DNA of 64,000 nucleotides from Frateuria flava (GCF_017837635.1 NZ_JAGJRS010000018.1:62001-126000), one strand, 5' to 3'; shown: positions 11,093-20,007, numbered from the stretch's first letter. Notes: generated from the letters alone by a model not told the origin. Numbers and translations are program-made.

Positions 11093-11818
11093 TCACGCTG
11101 GCCAAGGATGCCCGGGGTAGTGACGCTGCATCATGCGGGCGACGTACGCGGTCAGGTTGCCGTGCGCTTGCGCGGCGCGCCGCAACGGCGTGTCGAAGAA
11201 CGGCGTGAGTACGCAGGCGAGCATGCCGAAGGCAGTGGCGTCCACGCCGCTCGGGGTTCCGCCCATCAGCCAGGGCTTGTCGCCGAGCTGCACGGAAAGC
11301 GCGTCGATCGAGCGGGTACCAAGCACCGCGATGTCTTCGGGCGTGTGCCGGCCCAGTCCCTGCGCGTGCAGCTCGGCCCGCTTGCGCGACTGCAGCTCAT
11401 GACGCAGCTGCTCACGCTGGTCCTCCGGGGCCGTATCGGCGAAGTGCGCAGGCCCCTTGGCGAAGTTGGCCGGCTCCAGCCAGCGGAACCAGACCATGGC
11501 GAAATACAGGTGGTCTTCGAGCATGCGTTCGATCGCCCAGGCCTGGGCGCGCTGCAGCGCGTCCAGCCCCGCATCCAGGTCCAACCCGCAAGTGCGCTCG
11601 ACGTGCGCGCGGATGAAGGTCGAGTCGGTCACCACCACGCCATCGTCGTCGATGTAGGGCAGCTTGCCCTTGGGCGCCTGGGGCGGAATCGCGGACACAC
11701 GCTCGTAGGCCAGCCCCGCCATCTGCAACTGCACTTCGGTCTTGAGCACGAACGGGCTGGTGTCGGGCAGGTCGAAGCCGGCGCGGGTGGTGTAGAGAGT
11801 CAGGCTGGAAGCGGACAT
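11093..11818 (-). CDS. Glutathione S-transferase-like protein (metaxin/FAXC-type)
   Basis: A 241-residue protein with an N-terminal thioredoxin-fold domain (LTLYTTRAGFDLPDTSPFVLKT, then KGKLPYIDDDG and DSTFIRAHVERT) and an alpha-helical C-terminal domain ending in RMMQRHYPGHPWPA. The KLPYI-D-DS pattern places it with GST N-domains, closest to the metaxin/failed-axon-like bacterial group. Start ATG 11818 has GGAG 6 bases upstream; a GTG eight codons earlier lacks one. Substrate unknown. It precedes another GST gene on the same strand. Confidence 0.8.
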   Translation of the reverse strand: MSASSLTLYTTRAGFDLPDTSPFVLKTEVQLQMAGLAYERVSAIPPQAPKGKLPYIDDDGVVVTDSTFIRAHVERTCGLDLDAGLDALQRAQAWAIERMLEDHLYFAMVWFRWLEPANFAKGPAHFADTAPEDQREQLRHELQSRKRAELHAQGLGRHTPEDIAVLGTRSIDALSVQLGDKPWLMGGTPSGVDATAFGMLACVLTPFFDTPLRRAAQAHGNLTAYVARMMQRHYPGHPWPA

Positions 11819-11891
11819 GGGCGTCTCCGGGGAAGGTGCCACGGAGCGTGTTGCCGCCCTGCTGACAGCATCCTGTCAGCAGGCCAAGGCC

Positions 11892-12545
11892 TCAGCCCGG
11901 CGCCGCGACGTCGAACGCGTAGAGGGTGCGTCGCGCGGCGGAACGTTCGCGCCAGCTTGCCGCGAACGCGGCCAGGTGGTGGTAGGGCGCAAGCGGCAGC
12001 GTGTCGCGGAAGTGCAGGTGTTCGAGCAGGCAGAACAACGAGGCCTCGAGCAGGCTCAGGTCCCGGGGCGGCAAGCCGTGCAGCACCGACTCCAGATTGG
12101 CATCCAGCCAGGCCAGTGCGTTGCGGAAGCCATCGGCCGCCTTGGCGAAGTACACGTTTTCCGCGGGCAGCTGCGCCACCTGCATGCCGAAGACCAGTTG
12201 CACCTGCGCTCCCATGCCGTGCCAAATGAGCTCCTGCGCATTGCGTGCGCGTGGGTCCGGCAGCTGTTCGGTCCACAGGATGCGCAGCGGGTTGCCCGCC
12301 TGCGCAGCCAACGTGCGGCATATGTTCTCGGCGCCGAACACCGGCCCTTCGGCCAGCACCAGCACCGGCAGCTTGAGCGCCGGGTTGCCGGCGTAATCGG
12401 CCGGATCGCGCGAAGCCAGGTCATGCACGGGCTCGAACGTGTAGGCGATGTTCAACTCCTCGGCGAACAGCCGTGCGAGCCGGGTGTAGTGGGAGCTGCT
12501 CCGGCCAACGAGGCGGGGTGTCGTGGGCCGGGGTGTCGTGGGCAT
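11892..12545 (-). CDS. Glutathione S-transferase family protein
   Basis: A 217-residue GST-like protein. The N-terminal region SSSHYTRLARLFAEELNIAYTFEPV and NPALKLPVLV correspond to the thioredoxin-fold domain, and GAENICRTLA to the glutathione-binding turn. The rest is helical. ATG 12545 is taken; the TTG start upstream (12584) only adds an unstructured leader. It lies just upstream of another GST-like gene and downstream of a YCII-type gene on the same strand. Substrate unknown. Confidence 0.75.
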   Translation of the reverse strand: MPTTPRPTTPRLVGRSSSHYTRLARLFAEELNIAYTFEPVHDLASRDPADYAGNPALKLPVLVLAEGPVFGAENICRTLAAQAGNPLRILWTEQLPDPRARNAQELIWHGMGAQVQLVFGMQVAQLPAENVYFAKAADGFRNALAWLDANLESVLHGLPPRDLSLLEASLFCLLEHLHFRDTLPLAPYHHLAAFAASWRERSAARRTLYAFDVAAPG

Positions 12546-12602
12546 GGAAGCATCCGTCAGGGGCGGGCCGCCAATGTAGGGCAACCGCCCGTCCCGCGAA
12601 CG

Positions 12603-12998
12603 TCAACCGGCGGCGCCGGACGCCATCGCCTTCGAGGCCCCGCAGTGCTCGCTGTCCGGACCTTCGATCTGGCGCACCTCGCACTCGAGGTCCCAGGCGT
12701 CGCCATGCACGGCCAGGAAGCGTTTGGTCAGCGCGATGGCGTGGTCCATGGAATCGGCCTCCAGGACCGCATAGCCGCCGATCATTTCCTTGCTCTCGGC
12801 AAACGGGCCGTCGGTGGTGGAGATATGACCGGCGCGCAGCCGCACCCGCACGCCCTCCGCGCTCGGGCGCAGGCCGGCGGTATCGACCAGTGTGCCTTCG
12901 CGGGTCATCTGTTCGATCAGCCGCCCCATCTCGGCCATCAGTTGTTCGCTGGGCATCCGGCCGGTCTCCTGCAACCGGATCATCGACAAAAACCGCAT
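12603..12998 (-). CDS. YCII-related (DGPF) domain protein
   Basis: A 131-residue protein of the YciI-like/PhnB-associated family. It has the N-terminal MRFLSMIRLQE strand, then SAEGVRVRLRAG and the diagnostic DGPFAESKEMIGGYAVLEADS block with FLAVHGDAWDLECEVRQIE near the end. ATG 12998 is preceded by AAGGAG at 7 bases; the longer open frame has no family similarity. Proteins of this type often sit with ECF sigma factors, but none is adjacent here. Function unknown. Confidence 0.85.
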   Translation of the reverse strand: MRFLSMIRLQETGRMPSEQLMAEMGRLIEQMTREGTLVDTAGLRPSAEGVRVRLRAGHISTTDGPFAESKEMIGGYAVLEADSMDHAIALTKRFLAVHGDAWDLECEVRQIEGPDSEHCGASKAMASGAAG

Positions 12999-13208
12999 GG
13001 CTGTTCTCCTTCGCGTGCTACCCGGCGCCGCGTGATTGCCGCGCCCGGAGTACGACGCGCGAACGCGCGTGAAATCGACATGCCATGCGCCACTGCCGTT
13101 AACGCGACAACCCCGGGACAGACACGCGCGACGACGCGGCGTCGCATCGCAGGCGCGGATACGCAAGGGCGGCTGAGAGGGGGGCGCGCGGAAATCGGCC
13201 GCGAGCCA

Positions 13209-13243
13209 CAAAAAAATCCCGGCCCGTTGCGGGGCCGGGATTT
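13209..13243 (-). terminator. Rho-independent terminator
   Basis: AAATCCCGGCCC (13214-13225) and GGGCCGGGATTT (13232-13243) form a perfect 12-bp stem with a 6-base loop. On the minus strand it is followed by a T run. It lies 18 bp past the stop of the secreted-protein gene at 13261-13809. Confidence 0.9.
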
Positions 13244-13260
13244 ACAGACCAATGACGGGC

Positions 13261-13809
13261 TCAGCGCTGGTTGCGCGGCTGGCCCGCAGGCCGTGCGTGG
13301 GTTGCGCTGGAGGCGGCTGCGCCCTGCGTCGACGAAGCGGGATTCGTCGAAACGTCCCAGCGGTGGATGTTTTGCTGCGGGAGGGAACGATGCTGCAGCC
13401 GCGGCGACACGTCCTGGCTCTTCAAGGCGAGCCGGCGGTTGTCTGTGTGCACCCAGTGCCAGGAGCCCGTCGGTACCGGCGAGGTCGACACGTAGACGAA
13501 ACGAGCCTCGTAGTTACCGTCCGACCGGGGCACCGCCTGCATGCCAAGGTTGATCACGAACTGGCTCGCCACCGGTTGTCCGTGGTCGTTTGCGGGACGG
13601 GTGATCATCTGGTCCAGGGTTTTGCGCAGCAGCTTGTCGTAGCTCGGCCTCAACTCGACCGAAGGCGACACCTGCGTGACCTTGCCCTGACTATCCACCT
13701 GCACCAGTACGGGCAGGACATCGGGTGTGTTCATCGTGATCGAAGCTGCCAAGGCACCCTGGCCGGCAGCCATCGAGCCGAGCAAGACGAACGCGCACAT
13801 CCGTTTCAT
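13261..13809 (-). CDS. Secreted TonB_C-like protein, tandem copy 1
   Basis: A 182-residue exported protein with a signal peptide (about 1-21, GALA-A). The middle, PVLVQVDSQGKVTQVSPS...LDQMITRPANDHGQPVASQFVINL, has the strand-helix-strand spacing of the TonB C-terminal domain (VDxxGxV...PAxxxGxPV). There is no N-terminal TonB membrane helix or proline-rich linker. The C-terminal 50 residues are polar and low-complexity. GGAGG lies 5 bases before the ATG. The next gene (13998-14543) is a clear paralog. Function unknown; a periplasmic role is inferred. A strong terminator follows. Confidence 0.75.
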   Translation of the reverse strand: MKRMCAFVLLGSMAAGQGALAASITMNTPDVLPVLVQVDSQGKVTQVSPSVELRPSYDKLLRKTLDQMITRPANDHGQPVASQFVINLGMQAVPRSDGNYEARFVYVSTSPVPTGSWHWVHTDNRRLALKSQDVSPRLQHRSLPQQNIHRWDVSTNPASSTQGAAASSATHARPAGQPRNQR

Positions 13810-13997
13810 ATGAACCTCCAGTTTCGTTGATCCCCCTCCCCGAAGCCCGAGGCTACTCCTGCCAGTGGCTGCCTGCCACTTCCCCGGCGTCCCGCAGCGC
13901 TGCGCCGTTCCGGTCGCAGGGCGGCGACAGGATGACCGTCTTGTCGAACACTACGTCGCCCGAGGCTCGAAATCCCGATCCGCGTGGAACGGGTTTC

Positions 13998-14543
13998 TCA
14001 GCGATGGCCTGGCGGACGTGACGGCGGTCGGCTCGGCGGCGTGCTGGTGGTGTTCTGCACCGGCGGGTAATAGCGCGGCGGCGGCACGGGCCAGTGATAG
14101 TTCGGCGGGTGACGGAAGAAGCGCTGACGCACATCGGCGTTGCGACTTTGCAGCGCCAGCCGGTGGCCATCGACGTGCACCCAGTACCAGGAGCCCGACG
14201 GTACGGGCGAGGTCGACACGTACACGAACTTCGCGTCGAAATTGCCGTCCGGCCTCGGCGTGGTCTGCAGCCCGAGGTTGATCACGAACTGGCTGGCGAC
14301 CGGACGCCCGTGGTCGTTTGCCGGTCGGGTGATCATCTCGTCCAGGCTCTGGCGCAGCAGCCGGTCATAGCGCGGGGACAGCTCGATCGAAGGCGACACC
14401 TGGGTGACCTTGCCGTGGCTGTCCACCTGCACCAGCACCGGCAGGACCCTGGGCGTGAACCGGTTGAGCGACATCGAGGTCGCCAGCGCACTCTGGCCGG
14501 CGGCCAGCGTGCCCAGCAGCAGGAACGCGCAGAACGGTTTCAT
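13998..14543 (-). CDS. Secreted TonB_C-like protein, tandem copy 2
   Basis: A 181-residue paralog of the protein at 13261-13809: the central 100 residues (from LPVLVQVDSHGKVTQVSPS to VHVDGHRLALQS) are about three-quarters identical by eye, and the signal peptide is also alike. The C-terminus differs and is proline-rich (PVPPPRYYPPVQ...RPPSRPP), suggesting adaptation to another partner. ATG 14543 is taken because GGAGG lies 5 bases upstream and the signal peptide begins there; the longer open frame is not signal-like. Divergent from the GST gene at 14672. Confidence 0.75.
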   Translation of the reverse strand: MKPFCAFLLLGTLAAGQSALATSMSLNRFTPRVLPVLVQVDSHGKVTQVSPSIELSPRYDRLLRQSLDEMITRPANDHGRPVASQFVINLGLQTTPRPDGNFDAKFVYVSTSPVPSGSWYWVHVDGHRLALQSRNADVRQRFFRHPPNYHWPVPPPRYYPPVQNTTSTPPSRPPSRPPGHR

Positions 14544-14671
14544 GAGGACCTCCGTCGATTCGTTGCCCTCCGCCGGCCATGGTAGTCCCGCGGCGAGCCG
14601 CCTGCCAGCAGGCTCCCGTGTCGATTTTTCCGGTGGCGGCTCGTCGTGGAACGAACCCACTGGAGCGACTC

Positions 14672-15331
14672 ATGCCCTCGACCCTGCCCCGCCTCTACGC
14701 CCATCCGTTTTCCTCCTATTCGCAGAAGGTACTTGTCGCCCTCTACGAGAACGGCACCGCCTTCGAATACCGCTCGCTGGAAGAACCCGGCGCCAACGAG
14801 GAACTGGCGTCGCTCTGGCCGATGCGCCGTTTCCCGGTGCTGATCGACCAGGGCCGCACGATTCTGGAGGCGAGCTGCATCGTCGAATACCTGGATCTGC
14901 ACCATCCCGGTCCGATGCGGCTGGTTCCAGCGGACCCGAAGGCAGCGATGGAAGTGCGCATGCTCGACCGCGTGTTCGACAACTACGTTTCCACGCCGCA
15001 GCAGAAAGTCGTGCTCGACAAGCTCCGCCCGGAAGGCCGCCAGGATGACCATGGCGTGCAGAAGGCCAGATCCATGCTGGAAACCACGTATGCCTGGCTG
15101 GACCGGCGCATGGCGGGCCGCGAATGGGTCGCCGGCAGCTTCAGCCTCGCCGACTGCGCCGCTGCACCATTCCTCTTCTACGCCGACTGGACCCACCCGA
15201 TCGATCCGGGGTTCGCCAACCTGCACGCCTACCGTGCCCGCCTGCTTGCACGGCCATCGTTCGCACGCGCGGTCGACGAAGCGCGTCCCTATCGCGGTTA
15301 TTTTCCGCTCGGCGCGCCCGATCGGGACTGA
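14672..15331 (+). CDS. Glutathione S-transferase
   Basis: A 219-residue GST. The N-terminal domain shows HPFSSYSQKVLVALYENGTAFEYR, the cis-proline segment RRFPVLIDQG and the glutathione-binding ILEASCIVEYLD. The C-terminal helical domain contains FSLADCAAAPFLFYADW, the conserved N-capping region of GST helix 6. GGAG precedes ATG 14672 by 7 bases. Likely a cytoplasmic detoxification enzyme; substrate unknown. Confidence 0.9.
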   Translation: MPSTLPRLYAHPFSSYSQKVLVALYENGTAFEYRSLEEPGANEELASLWPMRRFPVLIDQGRTILEASCIVEYLDLHHPGPMRLVPADPKAAMEVRMLDRVFDNYVSTPQQKVVLDKLRPEGRQDDHGVQKARSMLETTYAWLDRRMAGREWVAGSFSLADCAAAPFLFYADWTHPIDPGFANLHAYRARLLARPSFARAVDEARPYRGYFPLGAPDRD

Positions 15332-15351
15332 GCACCCGGTTCTCCGCTTTT

Positions 15352-15416
15352 CGCAGGGTGGGCTTCGGCCTGCCGCCTTTCGGCCATTCGAGCGGTGGGC
15401 TGACGCCCACCCTGCG
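15352..15416. repeat. Bipartite REP-like palindrome, family A, copy 2
   Basis: CGCAGGGTGGGC (15352-15363) and GCCCACCCTGCG (15405-15416) are exact reverse complements, with inner GGCCTGCCG/CGGCCATT-like symmetry. Same design and spacing as the element at 791-855. It lies between two convergent genes, as that copy does. Confidence 0.7.
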
Positions 15417-15421
15417 GGCGC

Positions 15422-15601
15422 TTATCCGCGACGGGTGTCGCGGTCGCCGTCGTGCCGGCGCACGATCCCCTGTCCGCTGGCTTCCTCGTGGAAACCCTGT
15501 TTGGAGGCGGCCTGGGGCTGGCGCCGGTTCTCGATGTCCTTGGCGTCGTTCTTCAGGCCTTCCTTGTGTTGTGCATGGAGTTTTTGCTGATCGGGACGCA
15601 T
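15422..15601 (-). CDS. Small hydrophilic protein, 59 residues
   Basis: A gene too short for ordinary gene calling. ATG 15601 has a near-perfect ribosome site (AGGAGG, 4 bases spacing), and the frame runs 59 codons to TAA. The product is rich in Q, K, E, R and H (begins MRPDQQKLHAQHKEGLKND), without cysteine or membrane segments. I do not recognise it. It is convergent with the GST gene and its stop lies just beyond the family A repeat. Another 59-residue charged protein is encoded divergently at 15891. Confidence 0.6.
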   Translation of the reverse strand: MRPDQQKLHAQHKEGLKNDAKDIENRRQPQAASKQGFHEEASGQGIVRRHDGDRDTRRG

Positions 15602-15890
15602 GGGCCCTCCTGTCGCGAACCGGATCTCGTGGCCATGGCGGAGCAGGAATCCGGTGGCTCCCGTATCCGCCAGGGCAGGCTAGGAGAACGTGCGTTAGCA
15701 CGGGCGCATCGAGGCGTGATCCGCCCGCCACGACCCCATCGCACTCGCCGCGAACGCCGCCGCGCGACGGGATGACCAGTTTCTAACACCCACGGGCGCA
15801 TGGTTGGAGCGACGCTTCGAGCGTCCCACCGGAGGACTGCGGCCGACCACCGCGTACGGCCTCCCGTCATACCGCTGCAAGGAGCGCTCC

Positions 15891-16070
15891 ATGCCGCACA
15901 AGCAACAACCCGTTTCCGTCGCCGAGTTGCACGACATCTACGGCGGCGATCGCCCCAAACCCAAAGTCGAGGACACGGCGCGCTACCGCAAGTCGTCGTT
16001 CTCGGTCAGGGAGGCCGGCCATCCCGGCCAACCGCCGAGGCCATTGAACGAGAAAAAGAAGGGGCGCTGA
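15891..16070 (+). CDS. Small basic protein, 59 residues
   Basis: ATG 15891 has AAGGAG at 6 bases. The product starts MPHKQQPVSVAELHDIYGGD and ends in a lysine-rich PLNEKKKGR tail; it has no cysteine or membrane helix. An upstream in-frame TTG (15804) would extend into what looks like non-coding DNA. Unknown function. The first 20 residues could form a short amphipathic helix. Confidence 0.6.
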   Translation: MPHKQQPVSVAELHDIYGGDRPKPKVEDTARYRKSSFSVREAGHPGQPPRPLNEKKKGR

Positions 16071-16163
16071 GGCGATCTCGGGCAACGCATTGGCGGGATC
16101 ACACGTCCCACCGCGCGGGGGCCGCGATGCGGCCCCGCGCCACCGCCGTCGATGCAAGCGTCT

Positions 16164-17159
16164 TCAGTGGCCCTGCATGAACCCGTTCACGGCCTTAAGG
16201 AAGGCGTCCGGTTCTTCCTGGTAGGTGAAATGCGCACTGCCGGGAAGCACCACCAGCGTCGCGTGCGGCAGGCGCGCGGCCAGCGCGCGTTGCGGCGCGA
16301 CGCCCACGGCCCCGTCATGCGCCCCGACGAGCACCAGCGTGGGCATGTCCAGGCGCTCGGGGTGGCGCACCGAATAGCAGATGAAATTCGATTCCGGCGC
16401 CATCAGTGCGGCGCCGATCTCGCCGGTGTTGCGCAGGCCGCTTTGCGCATCCAGGCGCTCCTGCTCCTGCTTGGCGGCCATCACGTGGAACTGCTGGCGA
16501 TCGTGGAACGCGTGCCCGTCCGGCAACGTGGCCATGCCGGCGCCGACGAAAGCCAACCGCGCGTGGGCCAGCGCGCAGGTATCGCCGGGGGCGACGGCGC
16601 GCAGCGCCTTGCCGGCGTCGGATCGCTCGGCCGCCGCGTACGCCGCGGGGAACTGGCTGGCCAGCGTATGCATCCAGCTCTCCAGCGCACCCGGCAGGTC
16701 CACCGCCGCGTCGATCAGGATCAGCCGCGCCACGCGCTGCGGGTGAGTCTGCGCGTACTCCACCGCAAGCGTGCCGCCGAAGCTGTGCCCGGCCAGCACC
16801 ATCCGCTTCACGCCCAGTTGCCGGCGCAGTCCTTCGATGTCTTCCACCTGGGTCGCCAGCGCATAGTCCCCGCGCCAGGGCCGCTCGCTCTCGCCGCTGC
16901 CGCGCTCGTCCAGGTAAACCATCGGATAGCGTGCCTCCAGCGCCTTGCCGGCCGTCATGCGGAAACTGTAGGAGTTGTAGCCCGGCCCGCCGTGCAGAAA
17001 CACCACCGGCACGTCGGTCGGCGCGATCGGGCGCGAGGTCCAGTAAGTAAGACGGACGCCGTTGATGATGGCGTCATGGCGGGTCTGGGCAGCCTGCGCG
17101 CGCGATACCGGAGCGACAAGCCCGGTAAGGAGCACGGCGGCGACAAGCAATAAGCGCAT
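16164..17159 (-). CDS. Secreted alpha/beta hydrolase, prolyl aminopeptidase-like
   Basis: A 331-residue hydrolase with a signal peptide (1-24, ending AQA-A). The oxyanion motif HGGPG is at 56-60, the nucleophile elbow GHSFGG has S126, an acid lies in LVGAHDG and the histidine in GSAHFTYQEE. The HGGPGYNS and DERGSGES blocks are those of proline iminopeptidase-like enzymes (MEROPS S33). Probably periplasmic; substrate not assigned. ATG 17159 is used because the signal peptide begins there. Divergent from ligD. Confidence 0.87.
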   Translation of the reverse strand: MRLLLVAAVLLTGLVAPVSRAQAAQTRHDAIINGVRLTYWTSRPIAPTDVPVVFLHGGPGYNSYSFRMTAGKALEARYPMVYLDERGSGESERPWRGDYALATQVEDIEGLRRQLGVKRMVLAGHSFGGTLAVEYAQTHPQRVARLILIDAAVDLPGALESWMHTLASQFPAAYAAAERSDAGKALRAVAPGDTCALAHARLAFVGAGMATLPDGHAFHDRQQFHVMAAKQEQERLDAQSGLRNTGEIGAALMAPESNFICYSVRHPERLDMPTLVLVGAHDGAVGVAPQRALAARLPHATLVVLPGSAHFTYQEEPDAFLKAVNGFMQGH

Positions 17160-17337
17160 GGCAGATCCAGTCGATGGAAGGGTGTACGCCACTTTGCCGT
17201 CCTGCGCCGTGGCCACTAAGTGCCGTTGGTCCTGCAACGCGGCCGGGCGGCCGCTTTGGCATGGGACTGTCGTTGCTCTACCGCGGATTCACGACGCGGG
17301 TGCCACAACGACCTGGGCATTGTCGCGGAGCCATCGC

Positions 17338-19902
17338 TTGAGCCTCAGGGAATACGACCGCAAGCGGCGTTTCGATACGACGCCGGAGCCGCGCTCCGAG
17401 GGTTCGGCGGCGCAGGGCGGGCGGCCGATCTTTGTCGTGCAGCTGCATCACGCCAGCCGGCGGCATTACGACTTCCGGCTGCAGGTCGGCGACACGCTCA
17501 AATCCTGGGCCTGCCCAAAGGGCCCAAGCTACGACCCGAACGTCAAGCGCCTGGCCGTGGAAGTCGAGGACCACCCGATCTCCTATGCCAAGTTCCAGGG
17601 CGACATCCCCGCGGGCGCCTACGGCGGCGGCCACGTCGACACGTTCGACAGCGGCGTGTGGTCGACGCCGTACGATCCGGAGGCGCAGCTGGAGAAAGGC
17701 CACCTGCGCTTCGAGTTGTTCGGCACCCGGCTCAAGGGCAGCTGGCACCTGGTGCGCAGCGGCAAGCCGGCGAAACAGCCGCAGTGGTTCCTCATGCACG
17801 ACAAGGACGCCTACGCCAGCGACGTCGAGGCCGACGACCTGCTCGATGCGCGCATGATCGCCAGCACCCGGGCTGCCGCCGGCCGCTCCGGCGGCGCGAA
17901 GGAAGTGGCCGCAACGCTGGACACCCGCAAGCGCAAGAAGGTGCCGGCCGCCGGCCACCACGCCAGCAAGGCAGGCAAGCTCGCCGCCGCCGCGGAAGGC
18001 GCAAAGAAGGCAAAGGCAAGCGCCGGGTTCTTCGCTCCCGAGCTGGCCATCCTGCGCGAGAACCCGCCAAGCGGCGAGCAGTGGCTGCACGAGGTGAAAT
18101 GGGATGGTTACCGCATCCTCGCGACCGTGGCCAAGGGCCAGGTCGAGCTGTGGTCGCGCAACGGTCTGTCATGGTCGGACAAGATCCCCGACATCCGCCA
18201 GGCGATCGAATCGCTGGGCCTGGATTCGGCCCGGTTCGACGGCGAACTGATCGCGCTGAGCGCGGATGGTCAGGCCGATTTCAACGCGCTGCAGAAGACG
18301 CTCTCCGGCGAGGCCAACGCGCCGCTCGCGTACATGCTGTTCGACCTGCCCTTCCTGGAGGGCTACGACCTCTCCCGCACGCCGCTGCACGCGCGCAAGG
18401 GGATCCTGGAGGCGTTGCTGCAGGATCCACCCGCGCACCTCTCCTACAGCACCCATGTGGTGGGCAACGGCGACCAGGTGTTCGCCATGGCCTGTGCGCA
18501 GAAGCTCGAGGGCATCCTCAGCAAGCGCGTCGATTCCGGCTATCGCGCCGGTCGCGGCGATGACTGGCTGAAGATCAAGCGCGTGGAGTCGGACGAATTC
18601 GCGGTGGTCGGCTACACCGCGCCCAAGGGCGGGCGCCAGGGCTTCGGTGCGCTGCTGCTGGCAAAGCCGGCTGCGGAAGGCGGCTGGCATTTCATGGGAC
18701 AGGTTGGCAGCGGCTTCAGCCACCGGCAGCTGCTGGACCTCAGCCGCACGCTCGCGACCGGCGGCGGCAGCAAGCCCACCGTACGCAATCCCGAAGACGC
18801 GCCGCGCGGGGTCAAGTGGATCGAGCCCACGGCCGTGGCCGAGGTGAATCACCGCGGCATCGGCAATCAGGGCCTGCTGCGCCAGCCGAGCCTGAAGACG
18901 ATGCGCGCGGACAAGACGCCCGCCGACCTGCGCGACAGCGACCGGGCGACGCCCACGCCTGCCGCCCCGCGGCCCAGGGCGTCCGCGCGCAAGAGATCCG
19001 CTGGCAAGGCCGCGGCACCCGCGGGCATCGCCATCACCCACCCCGAACGCGTGGTGTATCCGACCGACGGCTATACCAAGCAGGACGTGGTCAATTACTA
19101 CCGCACGGTGATGGACTGGTTCCTGCCCGGCGTGATCGACCGGCCCACCTCGATCATCCGGTATCCCGACGGCATCGATAAACCGTCGTTCTTCCAGAAG
19201 CACATCCCTTCCGGCGGCCTGAAATACGTCGGCAGCGTGAAGCTCAAGGAGGAAACCGGCGCCGCCGCCATCTATCTCTATCCGCAGTCCGCCGAGTCGG
19301 TGATGGAGCTGGTGCAGTACGGCACGCTGGAATTCCATCCCTGGGGCGCCAGGGTCGCTACGCCGGACCTCGCCGACCGCGTGGTGTTCGACCTGGACCC
19401 CGGTCCGGACGTGAGCTGGGAGCGCGTGGTCGCTGCCGCCCGGCTGGTGCGCAAGCTGCTGGCCGACCTGGAGCTTGAATCCTTCCTGCGCACCACCGGC
19501 GGCAAGGGACTGCACGTCGTGGTGCCGCTCAACCCGCCGTCGGACTGGGCCACGGTCAAGCAGTTCGCGCAGGGGTTCGCCGGCGCGCTGGCGGGGATCC
19601 ATCCGATGGAGTTCGTCGCGGTCAGCACCAAGTCGATCCGCCACCAGAAGATATTCGTCGACTACCTGCGCAACGGTCGCGGCGCCACCGCGGTGGCCTC
19701 CTACTCGCTGCGCGGGCGCCCAGGCGCACCGGTCGCGGTGCCGCTGCGCTGGGAAGAGCTGGGCAAGATCAAGAGCGGCGCACAGTTCGACATCCACTCC
19801 CTGCCCGCCCGGCTCAAGCGGCTGCGCAAGGATCCATGGGCCGGTATCGACGAGCTGGAGCAGAGCCTGGACAAGGTGATCGGGAAGCTGGGCGGGGCTT
19901 GA
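17338..19902 (+). CDS. ligD: ATP-dependent DNA ligase LigD (phosphoesterase-ligase-polymerase)
   Basis: A multifunctional non-homologous end-joining enzyme, 854 residues. Order is PE (about 1-165), a lysine/alanine-rich linker, LIG (about 230-540) and POL (about 555-854), as in Pseudomonas LigD. PE residues H37, H43, D45 and H79 are present. The ligase nucleotidyl lysine is K254 in KWDGYR. The polymerase metal pair is D685/D687 in VVFDLDPG. The start is TTG at 17338: GGAG lies 7 bases upstream and the N-terminus then reads MSLREYDRKRRFDTTPEP, the family consensus; the longer upstream frame is not LigD-like. No ku gene is in the window. Confidence 0.96.
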   Translation: MSLREYDRKRRFDTTPEPRSEGSAAQGGRPIFVVQLHHASRRHYDFRLQVGDTLKSWACPKGPSYDPNVKRLAVEVEDHPISYAKFQGDIPAGAYGGGHVDTFDSGVWSTPYDPEAQLEKGHLRFELFGTRLKGSWHLVRSGKPAKQPQWFLMHDKDAYASDVEADDLLDARMIASTRAAAGRSGGAKEVAATLDTRKRKKVPAAGHHASKAGKLAAAAEGAKKAKASAGFFAPELAILRENPPSGEQWLHEVKWDGYRILATVAKGQVELWSRNGLSWSDKIPDIRQAIESLGLDSARFDGELIALSADGQADFNALQKTLSGEANAPLAYMLFDLPFLEGYDLSRTPLHARKGILEALLQDPPAHLSYSTHVVGNGDQVFAMACAQKLEGILSKRVDSGYRAGRGDDWLKIKRVESDEFAVVGYTAPKGGRQGFGALLLAKPAAEGGWHFMGQVGSGFSHRQLLDLSRTLATGGGSKPTVRNPEDAPRGVKWIEPTAVAEVNHRGIGNQGLLRQPSLKTMRADKTPADLRDSDRATPTPAAPRPRASARKRSAGKAAAPAGIAITHPERVVYPTDGYTKQDVVNYYRTVMDWFLPGVIDRPTSIIRYPDGIDKPSFFQKHIPSGGLKYVGSVKLKEETGAAAIYLYPQSAESVMELVQYGTLEFHPWGARVATPDLADRVVFDLDPGPDVSWERVVAAARLVRKLLADLELESFLRTTGGKGLHVVVPLNPPSDWATVKQFAQGFAGALAGIHPMEFVAVSTKSIRHQKIFVDYLRNGRGATAVASYSLRGRPGAPVAVPLRWEELGKIKSGAQFDIHSLPARLKRLRKDPWAGIDELEQSLDKVIGKLGGA

Positions 19903-19967
19903 GACGCTGTCTCGTTCGCGAGAGGCGCGGCCTCCTGGTCCAGGACAGGGAGATGCGCCGAGGCCTT

Positions 19968-20007
19968 GGCTCCCTCTCCCCCGCGGGGAGAGGGCTGGGA
20001 TGAGGGG
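19968..20007. repeat. CCCTCTCCCC-type repeat, family B, copy 1
   Basis: CCCTCTCCCCC and GGGGAGAGGG form a hairpin followed by CTGGGATGAGGGG. This short mobile-looking motif recurs at 31817-31855 and 47130-47170, always between genes. It resembles the widespread proteobacterial intergenic repeat with the TCACCCCAGCCCTCTCCCC core. Confidence 0.6.

Noticed and set aside
12999-13211. N-terminal extension of the YCII gene
   Set aside because: Region before 12998 reads as non-coding, and AAGGAG marks the shorter start.
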